Shown here in pieces: positions 45,504 through 56,149 of a DNA stretch of 64,000 nt. The position numbers and the translations under genes were made by a program. Numbering within the stretch: the stretch's first letter is position 1; each line of letters begins with the position of its first letter. Below the pieces are notes generated by a model. That model saw nothing but the letters and a program-made list of their open reading frames with translations. It made no database searches and had not been told where the DNA came from. The DNA is from Turnera subulata (Eukaryota; Streptophyta; Magnoliopsida; Malpighiales; Passifloraceae), in the NCBI GenBank assembly GCA_028386065.3, contig JAKUCV010000331.1:2188-66187 (forward strand). Reading direction: 5' to 3'.

Positions 45504-46613
45504 ATTTGATTACTCACTCCAATAAATGCATAGATTATTAGAGACAAGAATGGCCAACATGATGGTCCATTCAACATGATTAAGATTCCACCATTATCTA
45601 GTCTTTTCATGTCTCCACTATGCACTAATGGGATTACACATCACATGCCATCAGGTTTGGCTCAATAATTCTGACAATCAGTGAATCTAACCAGCCCAAA
45701 ACGACCATGGTCCAATCACACCTGGTCGAACCATGGTCCAACCACTGTTCAACCACCTGCTAGAATCAACGATTCTAAGTGTCTGACCCTGTAGGCACTT
45801 GTAACGTTCGACAATAATTGTAAACTCATTTACAATTATAAGCAAAGAGCGGCGTCTAGCAACACATCATTGCTACCCGAACGACAAGATCAGTACTGAT
45901 TCAATATGCCTCGTAAGCATGTCATCGTCCCTTCGTCCCATTACTAAGATTAAACACGAGACATGGAATATGTCAATCTCGCATATGTTTAATCTCGGTT
46001 TCTTGATCCTCGAGCTAACTGTGTAAAACGGATACCAATGATATCACCATATCATAATCCGAGCACGGCCGTGCATTTACAATTCAACTCTATCAAGAAA
46101 CCAACCAATAATATACCTGATATATGGGTTGGACGAATCCCCTCTGGATCATACAAAACCCACTACACATTTATCATATACCCAATGATTACACTAAGTC
46201 TACTCTTTTACGAAATAGCCAGGAGTAATATCAAAGTATACGACTCATATGTTGGGAACCTTGATGATCACAGGTCTAAGGACAATACATATAAGAACCG
46301 CTAGTGACAATCATATAACGTTCCATGTAGCGTTCTTATGTGGGTCGGTCCAGTCCACAAGTTCTCTAACTTGTACCCGTATGTAGAATTCATATCACAT
46401 ATAATTCTCAACATACGCTAGTCTTAATTTATTATTATAACCCATCCATAATAATAATTGACTAGGGACATTTAAGAATATATAAATATTCTAGGGTTAT
46501 AAATATGTGCAAGCGTTTATCTCATAAACGATATTTATTGGAATAACCTTAATGTGTATACATGATTACAAATAAACATCCATTGATTGGCTTTTGGGCA
46601 TATTACACTAACA
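45504..46613 (-). mobile_element. copia 3' LTR, 3' end truncated
   Basis: Starts on the minus strand at 46613 with TGTTAGTG and matches 57371-58331 closely from 45672 rightward. The left boundary is set where Tat LTR similarity ends. It contains GGTCCAACCA decamers (about 45700-45760). Confidence 0.85.
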
Positions 46614-46624
46614 ATCTCCCACTT
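46614..46624 (-). other. copia polypurine tract
   Basis: Minus strand AAGTGGGAGAT directly before the 3' LTR start. Confidence 0.75.
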
Positions 46625-46633
46625 ACACTAAAG

Positions 46634-49600
46634 TCAATCATACATGTATCTAATACCAATGGAAGCAGCATGACCATCATACTTCTGCTGTGTGAGCGGC
46701 TTAGTCAACGGATCTGCTACATTGTTCTCAGATGGAACTCTGCACAGTCTGATATCGCCTCTATCTATGATCTCTCTAATAAGAAGATAGCGTCGGAGAA
46801 TATGTTTGGATCTCTGGTGGTATCTAGGTTCCTGAGCCTCTGCGATTGTCCCATTGTTATCGCAATAGAGCTCAATCGGACTCTCAATGCTCGGAACTAC
46901 CCCAAGTTCAGTTACAAACTTCTTGATCCAAACAGCCTCTTTCGCCGCGTCTGAGGCAGCAATGTACTCAGCTTTGGTTGTAGAATCGGCAACTGTCTCT
47001 TGCTTTGAACTCTTCCAGCATACAACACCACCTCCAAGACAAAACACATAACCTGACTGCGATCTAAAATCATCCCTATCGGTTTGTAAGCTAGCATCTG
47101 TGTAGCCCTTTACAACAAGCTCATCCACGCTTCCGTAAACCAGGAATGCATCCTTAGTCCTTCTCAAGTACTTAAGGATGTTCTTAACCGCTGTCCAGTG
47201 ACTCTCACCGGGATCAGCTTGATATCTGCTTGTGACACTCAAAGCATAAGCCACATTCGGTCGAGTACACATCATGGCATACATGATAGATCCTATTGCA
47301 GAAGCATAAGGAATCGTACTCATCCGCTCTCTCTCCTTAGTCATACTAGGACATTGATTCTTTGAGAGAGCTACGCCACGTGACAAGGGTAAGAATCCTT
47401 TCTTGGAATCTTGCATGCTAAACCTCTTTAGCACCTTGTCAATATATGTACTCTAACTTAGCCCGATAAGCCTTTTGGATCTATCTCTATAGATCTTTAT
47501 GCCTAACACAAAGGCTGCTTCTCCTAAGTCCTTCATTGAGAAATTCTTCCCTAACCAAGCCTTTACAGACTGTAGTATCGGAATGTCATTCCCAATGAGT
47601 AGGATGTCGTCAACATACAACAATAAGAAAACAATAATGCTCCCACTAACCTTCTTGTAAATACACGGTTCATCTTCGTGCTTAATGAAACCAAACTCTT
47701 TGATCACGTCATTAAAACGAAGATTCCAACTCCTAGAAGCTTGCTTCGATCCATAAATGGATCTCTGCAACTTGCATACCATATTGGCATTCTCTGGATC
47801 GACAAAACCTTCAGGTTGTGTCATGTACACATCCTCTAAAAGATTTCCGTTAAGCAAAGCGGTTTTGACATCCATTTGTCATATCTCATAATCATAGTAT
47901 ACCGCTATAGCCAATAGAATCCGGATGGATTTAAACATGGCAACTGGCGAGAAAGTTTCATCATAGTCAATACCATGAACTTGCTTGAAACCTTTCGCCA
48001 CCAATCGCCCTTTATAGGTAATCACATTACCATTCATGTCAGTCTTTTTCTTAAAGACCCACATGCACCCTATGGGTTTTACCCCTTCAGGTGGATCAAC
48101 CAAGGTCCATACCTTGTTTTGATACATGGATTCCATTTCCGAATTCATGGCTTCCAGCCACTTCTTAGAGTCCGGACCAGTTATGGCCTGCTGATAGGAA
48201 GTGGGCTCATCCTCTTCTATGAGCATCACATCCCCAGTATGAGTCATGAGAAATCCATATCTCTCAGGCTCGTACTGAGTCTTATCCGACCTATGCGGTC
48301 CATGTGTTACAGGCACAGGATTCTCATCCACAACATCTTGTGGTTCCTGTCCTTGTTCCATCTCAGCCTTAATTTCTCGAACTTCTTCGAGTTCTATTTT
48401 CCTTCCACTGATTCTTTTAGAAATAAATTCTCTTTCTAGAAAAATAGCAGTCCGAGCAACAAACACTTTGTGCTCGGTGGGATTGTAGAAATAATACCCT
48501 TTAGTTTCCTTAGGGTATCCTACAAAGAGGCACTTGTCGGATTTAGGGCCGAGTTTATCTGATGCATCACGTCTCATGTAAGCCTCACAACCCCAAATTC
48601 TCATAAAAGACAAATTGGGGCGCCTCCCAGTCCATATCTCATATGGTGTCTTTTCGACGGATTTAGATGGAACACGGTTAAGTGTAAATGCAGCACTCAA
48701 TAATGCATGTCCCCAAAATAAGAAGGAAGGTCAGCTTGACTCATCATCGAACGAACCATGTCTAACAAGGTTCTATTCCTCCTTTTGGATACACCATTCC
48801 ATTGAGGCGTACCCGGTGGAGTGAGCTGTGATACTATACCACACTCCTTTAGATGATCAAGAAATTCTCGGCCTAAGTATTCATCTCCTCGATCTGATCG
48901 AAGAAATTCTTGCCGAGTTGATTCTGTACTTCATTCTTGAATTCCTTGAACTTTTCAAAGGATTCTGACTTGTGTCTCATTAGATACACATAGTCATACC
49001 TACTGAAATCGTCAGTAAATCTAATGAAGTATTGGAATCCACCTCTAGCTTGTGTCGACATCGGTCCACATACATCACTATGTATAAGACCTAACAAGTC
49101 CGAAGCTCTTTCACCTTTACCAGTAAAAGGAGCCTTCGTCATCTTGCCTAACAAACATGACTCACATGTCTCAGATGATTCAAAATCAAATGAGTCTAAA
49201 AGTCCATCTTTATGGAGTTTAGATATACGAGTCTCGTTTATATGGCCCAATCGACAATGCCAAAGATAGGTTTCATTAGAATCGTTCATTCTAACCTTCT
49301 TCGTATTAACGTTATAGATTGTGGTTTCTAGGTTAAGAACATACAAACCATTGCTTGAATACGCACCACCATAATAAACATTATTGTAATAAATAGAACA
49401 ACATTTGTCCTTTATTACAAAAGAAAAACCTTTCTTGTCAAGACAAGACACATAAATGAAATTCCTGCTTATGGTCGGTACATAATAGCAATCGTCTAGT
49501 TCTAAAACCAAACCACTCGGTAAGGTAAGATAGTAAGTTCCTACGGCTAATGCAACAACTCTTGCTCCATTTCCCACCCGCAGGTCTATCTCACCCTTTG

Positions 49601-49781
49601 CTAATCTCCTACTCTTTCTCAGTTCCTGCACATTTACACAAATGTGAGAACCACATCCGGTATCTAATACCCATGATGTAGAGATAGAGATATTAGTTTC
49701 TATAACAAAAATACCTGAAGTGGAAGTCTTACTTCCCTTCTGTTTCTTCACCTCTTCAAGGTAAACAGGGCAGTTGCGTTT
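46634..49781 (-). pseudogene. pol: Minus-strand copia pol (PR-IN-RT-RH)
   Basis: Protease WVLDTGCGSHI; integrase HCRLGHIN...CESC, SDVCGPM and FTDDFSRYD; RT with VKTALLNG and an intact YVDDILL; RNase H with GYTDAS, ELYCDNNGTIAEAQ and a C-terminal DGHAASIG block. Breaks: TAG at 49779-49781 region (Trp in the relative), TGA just after 47875 (Trp) and TAG near 47435 (Gln), all G-to-A or C-to-T changes. Small indels cause frameshifts near 48740 and near 48890-48905, at the SDRGGEY core motif. Confidence 0.93.
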
Positions 49782-50042
49782 CTAATGGCCAGGTTTGTTG
49801 CATTGGAAACATTTTCCTTCCTTTGCAATACCATCTTTGGGTTTCAGCATATGGGAACAAGAAGATGCACATGCACCAAACATTTTGACACATTTCTTCT
49901 TGTTGTAAAAATTGGCTTTACCCTTTCCTTTGACTTTTCCACCCATCAAAATGTTTTTGGATTTGTTTGCCTTCATTTGTTGCTCAACTGTTCCTAACAT
50001 GTTAAGCAACTCAGACAAAGATTTGTCAAGATGATTCATATT
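49782..50042 (-). pseudogene. gag: Minus-strand copia gag, C-terminal part
   Basis: Reads NMNHLDKSLSELLNMLGT to the zinc knuckle CFQCNKPGH, which keeps the His lost in the plus-strand copy, then a stop. It is separated from the N-terminal part by the composite insertion 50049-55618. Confidence 0.92.
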
Positions 50043-50048
50043 GAAATT

Positions 50049-50216
50049 GTGAAGGCCCTCTCCCCGAGGGACCCACCAAACTCAGGTATTGTTACATCAC
50101 ATCCCTCAGCCCACACCTCTTGGGTTTAATCCTTTACCATGCTGCAGCACTAGGGATTCGAACTCGGGACGTGATGCTTTTTATCCCCCTCAAGGAGAGC
50201 ACCTTCACCAACTCAT
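50049..50216 (-). mobile_element. SINE-like unit 1
   Basis: 168 bp. On the minus strand it starts ATGAGTTGGTGAAGGTGC, similar to a tRNA D-arm/A-box region. About 44 bp later it has GAGTTCGAATCCC, a perfect tRNA-type B box, and ends GAGAGGGCCTTCAC. No poly-A tail. The tRNA-derived SINE call is based on the box arrangement. Confidence 0.65.
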
Positions 50217-50220
50217 CTTT

Positions 50221-51172
50221 TCACCATCCCCGGACACAAAACCAACACGCGTCCCGCCGCCCAAACAACAACAGACCCAAAACTCTCTCGCACCGTCGCA
50301 TCCGCCGTCACCAACACACCACCCGGCGGCGCCAACCACTCCACCAGCAACCATCGACAACCCCGACACCGGCCGCCACAAAACAAAGAAACCCCAACGG
50401 GTTAGTTTTCCCCAGCAACAAAAAAAAAATAAAGGATGTAACGGGGAGAAACACAGAGGGCGCAGAACTCAGAGTGCAACGGCGAAGGGGCGGCGGCGAC
50501 TCGCGAGCTCGCAGCACTCCTCACGCATGGAGCACCTCCCTTGAACCTCTTCCAAACCGTCTCTGCGATCCGTAGCGGCGGCAGCATGAAGGAGAAAAGA
50601 GAGGAATCGGGTGCAAGTGATTGTCAGAGAGAAAAGAAAAATGAAAGTGGCGAAAGAGAAAGAAAAAAAAAATCAAAGAGGTCTGTTGGGGGTGACGGCT
50701 GCAGTGTCGTGGGGAAGAAAAGAGAAAAACTGGAGAGAAAAGGGTGGAAGGAAGAGAAGAAAAGATGCTTTTATACTTAGGGTAATCCTAGGGTTCGGCC
50801 AGGCATAAAACAGCGTCGTTTTGGCTAGCAAAACGACGTCGTTTTGCCTTTCCCAGCTCCACAGGTCAATGCGCTTCACTAGCTAGTCAAAACGCAAGCT
50901 CCCAATGAGTTTTATGCCTTGACACTCCCAAAACTACGTAGTTTTGAGCGAAACTACGACAAACCCCGTATTTCACCCCGGAACTCCAATTCTTCCCGAA
51001 CAAGGATCGATTCTAAAAGTGAAAATAATATTTTCAAAGTGAATCAATTAATTATATCAATAATCTCTTAACCAAAGACTCCCGGAAACTCCGCGAGGGT
51101 AAAGATGGAAATTAAATACCGAAAATTTCGAAAATTCCGGAAAGATCAATTAACGAAATTCGGGGCGTTACA
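50221..51172 (-). mobile_element. Chromovirus-like gypsy LTR, first part only
   Basis: Minus-strand start TGTAACGCCCCG at 51172 after purine tract GGGGTAGAAC (51182-51173). It contains two perfect palindromes and a TATAAAA box (50769-50775, minus) followed by a CT-rich leader. It stops after about 950 bp at the SINE-like unit. The last 181 bp (50221-50401) are repeated at 54918-55098 with one difference noticed. Confidence 0.8.
50769..50946 (-). promoter_or_regulatory. LTR promoter with two perfect palindromes
   Basis: CAAAACTACGTAGTTTTG (50929-50946) and GCAAAACGACGTCGTTTTGC (50828-50847) precede the minus-strand TATAAAA (50775-50769). Both palindromes have ACGT-type centres like bZIP sites (TACGTA, GACGTC). 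A decayed form of the second is in the LTR at 1865-1884. Confidence 0.6.
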
Positions 51173-52190
51173 GTTCTACCCCACTTAACAAAATTTCGTC
51201 CTCGAAATTTCAAGAGAAGTCAAGCAACCAAGTGCTTAGCTGACACAGACAAGTGTCACCCGGTATCAAAATACCGTCGGCCAAATGACCAAGTAGAACC
51301 ATCATGTCCATCAAGAACTCCAATATACCCAAGTCAATCATCGACTTAATCTAACATGATCAATAGATCATAAGATCAAAGCTCTAAACAAAGAATCTTA
51401 TCCAATCATAATCAACAAAATTGATACTAGAACCCATAAACCGTTTCATTTACCAACAATATGACCAATCTTTTAATCCATTACACATATCCTCTAACAC
51501 AGAACCCCAAGTTGTTACCTAAATAACAAGATCCTCACTCTCACCGTGAATACCTCAAGACCAAAAATCCATAATCTATGTAATGTTCTGAACCTCAAAG
51601 TATTTCCTTTACCATACACCAATAATGCCATCATAATATATTTTCCGGAACATACCTTAAGAACTAGGACTCGATCTCTACCGAAGCATCACAATTATGA
51701 TTCTATACCTTAGATTCCTCAAAACTCAAACATCTTTGCATAACCCATACTGATAAGTCTATCGCCCAAGCCACACTTAATATGAACATCAAAGTTTCTT
51801 TAATGAAGACCTTAAATCATCAATGTGTATTTTAAGACGTAACTTAACAAGCTAGCAACTAAATCACAGTACTCGAGATCACCTCAAAAGAATCAACCTC
51901 AATATGAACATACTATCCGCATTGCCTTCCAACACATGGACTATAACCTCAACAGAAATTCATGATCAAACCTTTTTATCACAATCACCATTAATATCCC
52001 CAAACTCATCAAAGTTTAGTACCTCAAGTATCATTAAAAGATTTTTCCCCAAATATACCATTAGATCAATCCTCAAATTAGTTCAAGAAATCATCTCGCA
52101 CTCCGAACAAGATCTAGCCATAAAATAATTCCACAAGTAATTACAATTCCTCACGTTTATATAATCAAACCACGAATAACTTGATCACCA
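51173..52190 (-). mobile_element. Chromovirus-like gypsy 3' internal noncoding relic
   Basis: The counterpart of 644-1540 in opposite orientation; no coding frame. It begins (minus strand end) with TTTCGAGGACGAAATTTTGT and the purine tract, and runs into the assembly gap. Confidence 0.7.
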
Positions 52191-52933
52191 NNNNNNNNNN
52201 NNNNNNNNNNNNNNNNNNNNNNNNNNNNNNNNNNNNNNNNNNNNNNNNNNNNNNNNNNNNNNNNNNNNNNNNNNNNNNNNNNNNNNNNNNNNNNNNNNNN
52301 NNNNNNNNNNNNNNNNNNNNNNNNNNNNNNNNNNNNNNNNNNNNNNNNNNNNNNNNNNNNNNNNNNNNNNNNNNNNNNNNNNNNNNNNNNNNNNNNNNNN
52401 NNNNNNNNNNNNNNNNNNNNNNNNNNNNNNNNNNNNNNNNNNNNNNNNNNNNNNNNNNNNNNNNNNNNNNNNNNNNNNNNNNNNNNNNNNNNNNNNNNNN
52501 NNNNNNNNNNNNNNNNNNNNNNNNNNNNNNNNNNNNNNNNNNNNNNNNNNNNNNNNNNNNNNNNNNNNNNNNNNNNNNNNNNNNNNNNNNNNNNNNNNNN
52601 NNNNNNNNNNNNNNNNNNNNNNNNNNNNNNNNNNNNNNNNNNNNNNNNNNNNNNNNNNNNNNNNNNNNNNNNNNNNNNNNNNNNNNNNNNNNNNNNNNNN
52701 NNNNNNNNNNNNNNNNNNNNNNNNNNNNNNNNNNNNNNNNNNNNNNNNNNNNNNNNNNNNNNNNNNNNNNNNNNNNNNNNNNNNNNNNNNNNNNNNNNNN
52801 NNNNNNNNNNNNNNNNNNNNNNNNNNNNNNNNNNNNNNNNNNNNNNNNNNNNNNNNNNNNNNNNNNNNNNNNNNNNNNNNNNNNNNNNNNNNNNNNNNNN
52901 NNNNNNNNNNNNNNNNNNNNNNNNNNNNNNNNN
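52191..52933. other. Assembly gap (743 N)
   Basis: Unknown sequence inside the gypsy cargo. The coding part of this element is either in the gap, which is too small for a full pol, or deleted. Confidence 0.95.
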
Positions 52934-53789
52934 TCCCGTCTCATGAGACAACCAGGCATAAGCCCAAATAAACCAGGCACGAAGCCCAAATAAACCAGGC
53001 ACGAAGCCCAACATATCCATAGAGAGAGAGAGAGAGACAGAGAGAAAGAGGGAGGTAGAAAGGGGGAGATAGAAAGAGGGAGGTAGAACCGGCCATCACA
53101 GGCCCACATGCTAACCCGCATGCCATCCCGAGGGGTATTACTTCCCGCTCGAGCCAACCGGTCAACAGCCCCACAGTAGACTTAATTATAATTCGTTATT
53201 CACATTTATTCCTTAAGAGTTGTACCATACGTTATTTCAATCAGGGTTGTGTGGATTTAACAACTTAAACTCAAGTCCGGGCCTCCAGCCCACAATCCTC
53301 CACACAAACCACAAAACCACTTTTCACGTTATTTAACACACTAAACAACTCATACACGACAGGCATATTATATCACACTGGTACACAGACCACAAATCAT
53401 GCACACTGCATCAGAGATATCACCAACATAGTACACTCGTAGATAGAACCATAAGCACATCAAACAAGCATGCATACAGCATTCAAGACCAACAATTAAT
53501 ACCACTTTATGTACCAAGACAGTTAACCGAGCATTGTAGGCAGTAATGCATACAAAGGTTTATAAGTCCTCACCTTGGCCATATTAATTGTCTCGGAACC
53601 TGAAGCCTAGTTCCGCCTCAACAACCTCATGTCCATAACCTTCTATGAACATATATACCATGTAAGATATTTATTCACGGAAATCAAATCAAATACATGC
53701 CAATATCATCGTCTTAAGCTTTAATCGTACACTAGGCCCGTTACTAAGAAACTCTGGTCTAAACCCAAAATTCAAATCCAATTTATACC
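52934..53789 (-). mobile_element. Gypsy cargo: leader/LTR region with minisatellites
   Basis: Noncoding. Tandem AAATAAACCAGGCACGAAGCCC (22 bp, about 52960-53010), an (AG)n tract (53021-53049) and GGGAGGTAGAAAG repeats (53050-53090). It probably belongs to the same minus-strand gypsy element. Confidence 0.5.
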
Positions 53790-54175
53790 TGGGCCTAAGG
53801 CCCACATCATAAGAACCCCTTTGGGCCTAAAGCCCATTTCAAAATAATATCCATTTATTGGGCCTAAAGCACATTCCCCAAAACCATTGGGCCTAAAGCC
53901 CATTTAAATTAGTTACATTTTATTGGGCCTAAAGCCCATCCCAATTACAAGCTATTGGGCCTAAAGCCCACTTCATTAGTCATTGGCCCTAAAAGCCCAT
54001 ATAGTATTAATATGACATTAATTGGGCCTAAGCCCACATCAATTTAAGTCACTGGGCCTAAAGCCCATTTTAAATCAATTACTCCTTATTGGGCCTATAA
54101 CCCGCATCTAAAATAGTCCTTGGGCCTAAAGCCCATATATCCTTAACATGACATAACTTGGGTCTAGGCCCGGCC
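53790..54175 (-). repeat. Array of TGGGCCTAAAGCCCA palindromes
   Basis: About 12 copies, mostly ATTGGGCCTAAAGCCCAT with variants, recur every 27-40 bp. The arms TGGGC/GCCCA are perfect in most copies. TGGGCC matches the plant site II/TCP-type core; function is inferred only. Confidence 0.8.
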
Positions 54176-55098
54176 CATTCACTTACTCACATTAATCGAG
54201 CTCCCGAGCCCGACCCTTCCGGCCTAAGGATACTATGTACGTCGGAACTAAATTCCGGCCACGTGCCTCTCAACTCGCAACTCCCCGGATTCCACTAAAG
54301 TTCATTATTACAAATTGCACACATTAAATCCATTTACACTTCAAGATAGTACAAGAACCGAATTTTGCATCAAAGCCCGAGAATTACCACGTAATGCCGA
54401 AACACCTTGTCTTGCCGGAACAGCAACCCGAGCCTCGCCGGAAAATTCCCGAGCTCGCCAGATTCCGGTCAACTTCGCCGGAGAATCCCCAAAATCAACC
54501 AAGAAACAGCCACAACAGCACTGCCATAACCGATCAACGTCCAACCATATTCAACCCAACAACATTCAATTAAATCAACACAAACACCCACTGAATACAT
54601 ATATATTGATTTAACTAAAGAATTGGGGAAGTTGATTCCTCACCCAGAAATCAATCTCAATCTGTCCATGACGGATTCCCAACCAAGAATGCCAAATCGA
54701 ACCACCAAAATCTCTGCTGGTAATCGAACCCAAACACATACAGGAAACAATTCAATCGCACAATCCCCGTAACATCCAACGAAAAGAAGAAGGGTTGGAG
54801 AACGAATCCTTACCCGAAGCCAAAATCGAATCTGTCAATCAACTCCAAATCCAAGCGCTGAAGCTACAACCGAGGTGAACCCACACACCGTCGAGGGCTG
54901 AACGGCAACACGGCTTGTCACCATCCCCGGACACAAAACCAACACGCGTCCCGCCGCCCAAACAACAACAGACCCAAAACTCTCTCGCACCGTCGCATCC
55001 GCCGTCACCAACACACCACCCGGCGGCGCCAACAACTCCACCAGCAACCATCGACAACCCCGACACCGGCCGCCACAAAACAAAGAAACCCCAACGGG
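54176..55098 (-). mobile_element. Chromovirus-like gypsy LTR, later part
   Basis: Minus strand from 55098. The first 181 bp repeat 50221-50401 in the same orientation; the rest continues into LTR/leader sequence with CTTACCCG- and CTCACCC-type (complement of donor-like GGGTAAG/GGGTGAG) sites. With 50221-51172 it makes up one LTR cut in two, with 181 bp of overlap. Confidence 0.6.
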
Positions 55099-55101
55099 CA
55101 G

Positions 55102-55268
55102 ATGAGTTGGTGAAGGTGCTCTCCTTGAGGGGGATAAAAAGCATCACGTCCCGAGTTCGAATCCCTAGTGCTGCAGCATGGTAAAGGATTAAACCCAAGA
55201 GGTGTGGGCTGAGGGATGTGATGTAACAATACCTGAATATGGTGGGTCCCTCGGGGAGAGGGCCTTCA
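55102..55268 (+). mobile_element. SINE-like unit 2
   Basis: 167 bp, near-identical to unit 1 in reverse. The B-box GTTCGAATCC is at 55155-55164. The head abuts the gypsy LTR piece and the tail joins unit 3 through a near-palindromic TAGAAAAGGCGCCTTTTCTG (55269-55288). Confidence 0.7.
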
Positions 55269-55287
55269 TAGAAAAGGCGCCTTTTCT

Positions 55288-55455
55288 GTGAAGGCCCTCT
55301 CCCCGAGGGACCCACCAAACTCAGGTATTGTTACATCACATCCCTCAGCCCACACCTCTTGGGTTTAATCCTTTACCATGCTGCAGCACTAGGGATTCGA
55401 ACTCGGGACGTGATGCTTTTTATCCCCCTCAAGGAGAGCACCTTCACCAACTCAT
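55288..55455 (-). mobile_element. SINE-like unit 3
   Basis: 168 bp in minus orientation, tail to tail with unit 2 and head to head with unit 4. Units 3 and 4 form an almost perfect inverted dimer (55288-55618). Confidence 0.7.
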
Positions 55456-55618
55456 TGGTGAAGGTGCTCTCCTTGAGGGGGATAAAAAGCATCACGTCCC
55501 GAGTTCGAATCCCTAGTGCTGCAGCATGGTAAAGGATTAAACCCAAGAGGTGTGGGCTGAGGGATGTGATGTAACAATACCTGAGTTTGGTGGGTCCCTC
55601 GGGGAGAGGGCCTTCACA
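55456..55618 (+). mobile_element. SINE-like unit 4
   Basis: 163 bp. It lacks the ATGAG head, being fused to unit 3 at CACCAACTCAT|TGGTGAAGG. It ends GGGCCTTCACA beside the target duplication. Confidence 0.7.
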
Positions 55619-55624
55619 GAAATT

Positions 55625-56149
55625 CATGACAAATTGGTTGTAACTATCCGGCAACGATTGCAGGACTAGATCAACAGCCAACTCCTTTTGCAAAGGAAAA
55701 CCTAGACCCTCAAGGCTCTCAATGTATCCAATTATTTTGAGCACATAAGGTCTCACCGGTGATGACTCAACCATCTTGCATTGGAACAATGCCTTAGAGG
55801 TCTCATACCTCTCATGCCTTGCTTGCTCTTCAAAAAGCATTTTCTGATGTTCGATCTTATCGAACGCACCCAAGGTCTCATGTTGCTTTTGAAGCTCAGA
55901 GTCCATGTTAACAAGCATAAGGCATGCAACATCCAATGCATCATCAACATGCTTCTTGTAAGCATCTCTTTCCGCCCTAGAAGCATTAGGCGTCGGTTCA
56001 TTTGGAACTTTCCCTTCAAGGACATACAACTTCTTTTCTTGTTTGAGGACTATCCTAAAGTTGCGATACCATTTTAGGAAGTTAGTCCCATTCAACTTTT
56101 CCTTCTCAAGGACATATCGTAGTGACATTGTGCTAGTGTTTTGTGCCAT
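55625..56149 (-). pseudogene. gag: Minus-strand copia gag, N-terminal part
   Basis: From ATG 56149 it reads MAQNTSTMSLRYVLEKEKLN, LNGTNFLKWYRNFRIVL, ARHERYETSKALFQCKMVES and LPDSYNQFVMNF, open throughout. It then runs into the SINE-like unit. It keeps CAA (Gln) at the position of the first stop in the plus-strand copy (QKELAVDLV). Confidence 0.93.

Larger units (their letters stand above)
50049..55618. mobile_element. 5.57-kb composite bounded by inverted SINE-like units, TSD GAAATT
   Basis: It interrupts copia gag. The 6-bp sequence GAAATT flanks both sides (50043-50048, 55619-55624), and the uninterrupted relative has it once. The ends are inverted: GTGAAGGCCCTCTCC on the left and GGAGAGGGCCTTCACA on the right. 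Order: SINE-like (-), gypsy LTR piece, gypsy 3' internal region, gap, gypsy leader/LTR piece, SINE-like (+), (-), (+). It is either a foldback/TIR-type unit carrying cargo or a cluster of SINE insertions joined by recombination. Confidence 0.7.

Noticed and set aside
50089..50587. ORFs of 61-151 aa on both strands
   Set aside because: They span SINE-like and LTR sequence; repeated at 54839-55516 in several frames with no conserved start.
52157..53174. Long ORFs across N
   Set aside because: Their length comes from the assembly gap.
55102..55268. tRNA gene
   Set aside because: Has a B box but no foldable cloverleaf or acceptor stem; repeated with the same 3' body, so SINE-like.
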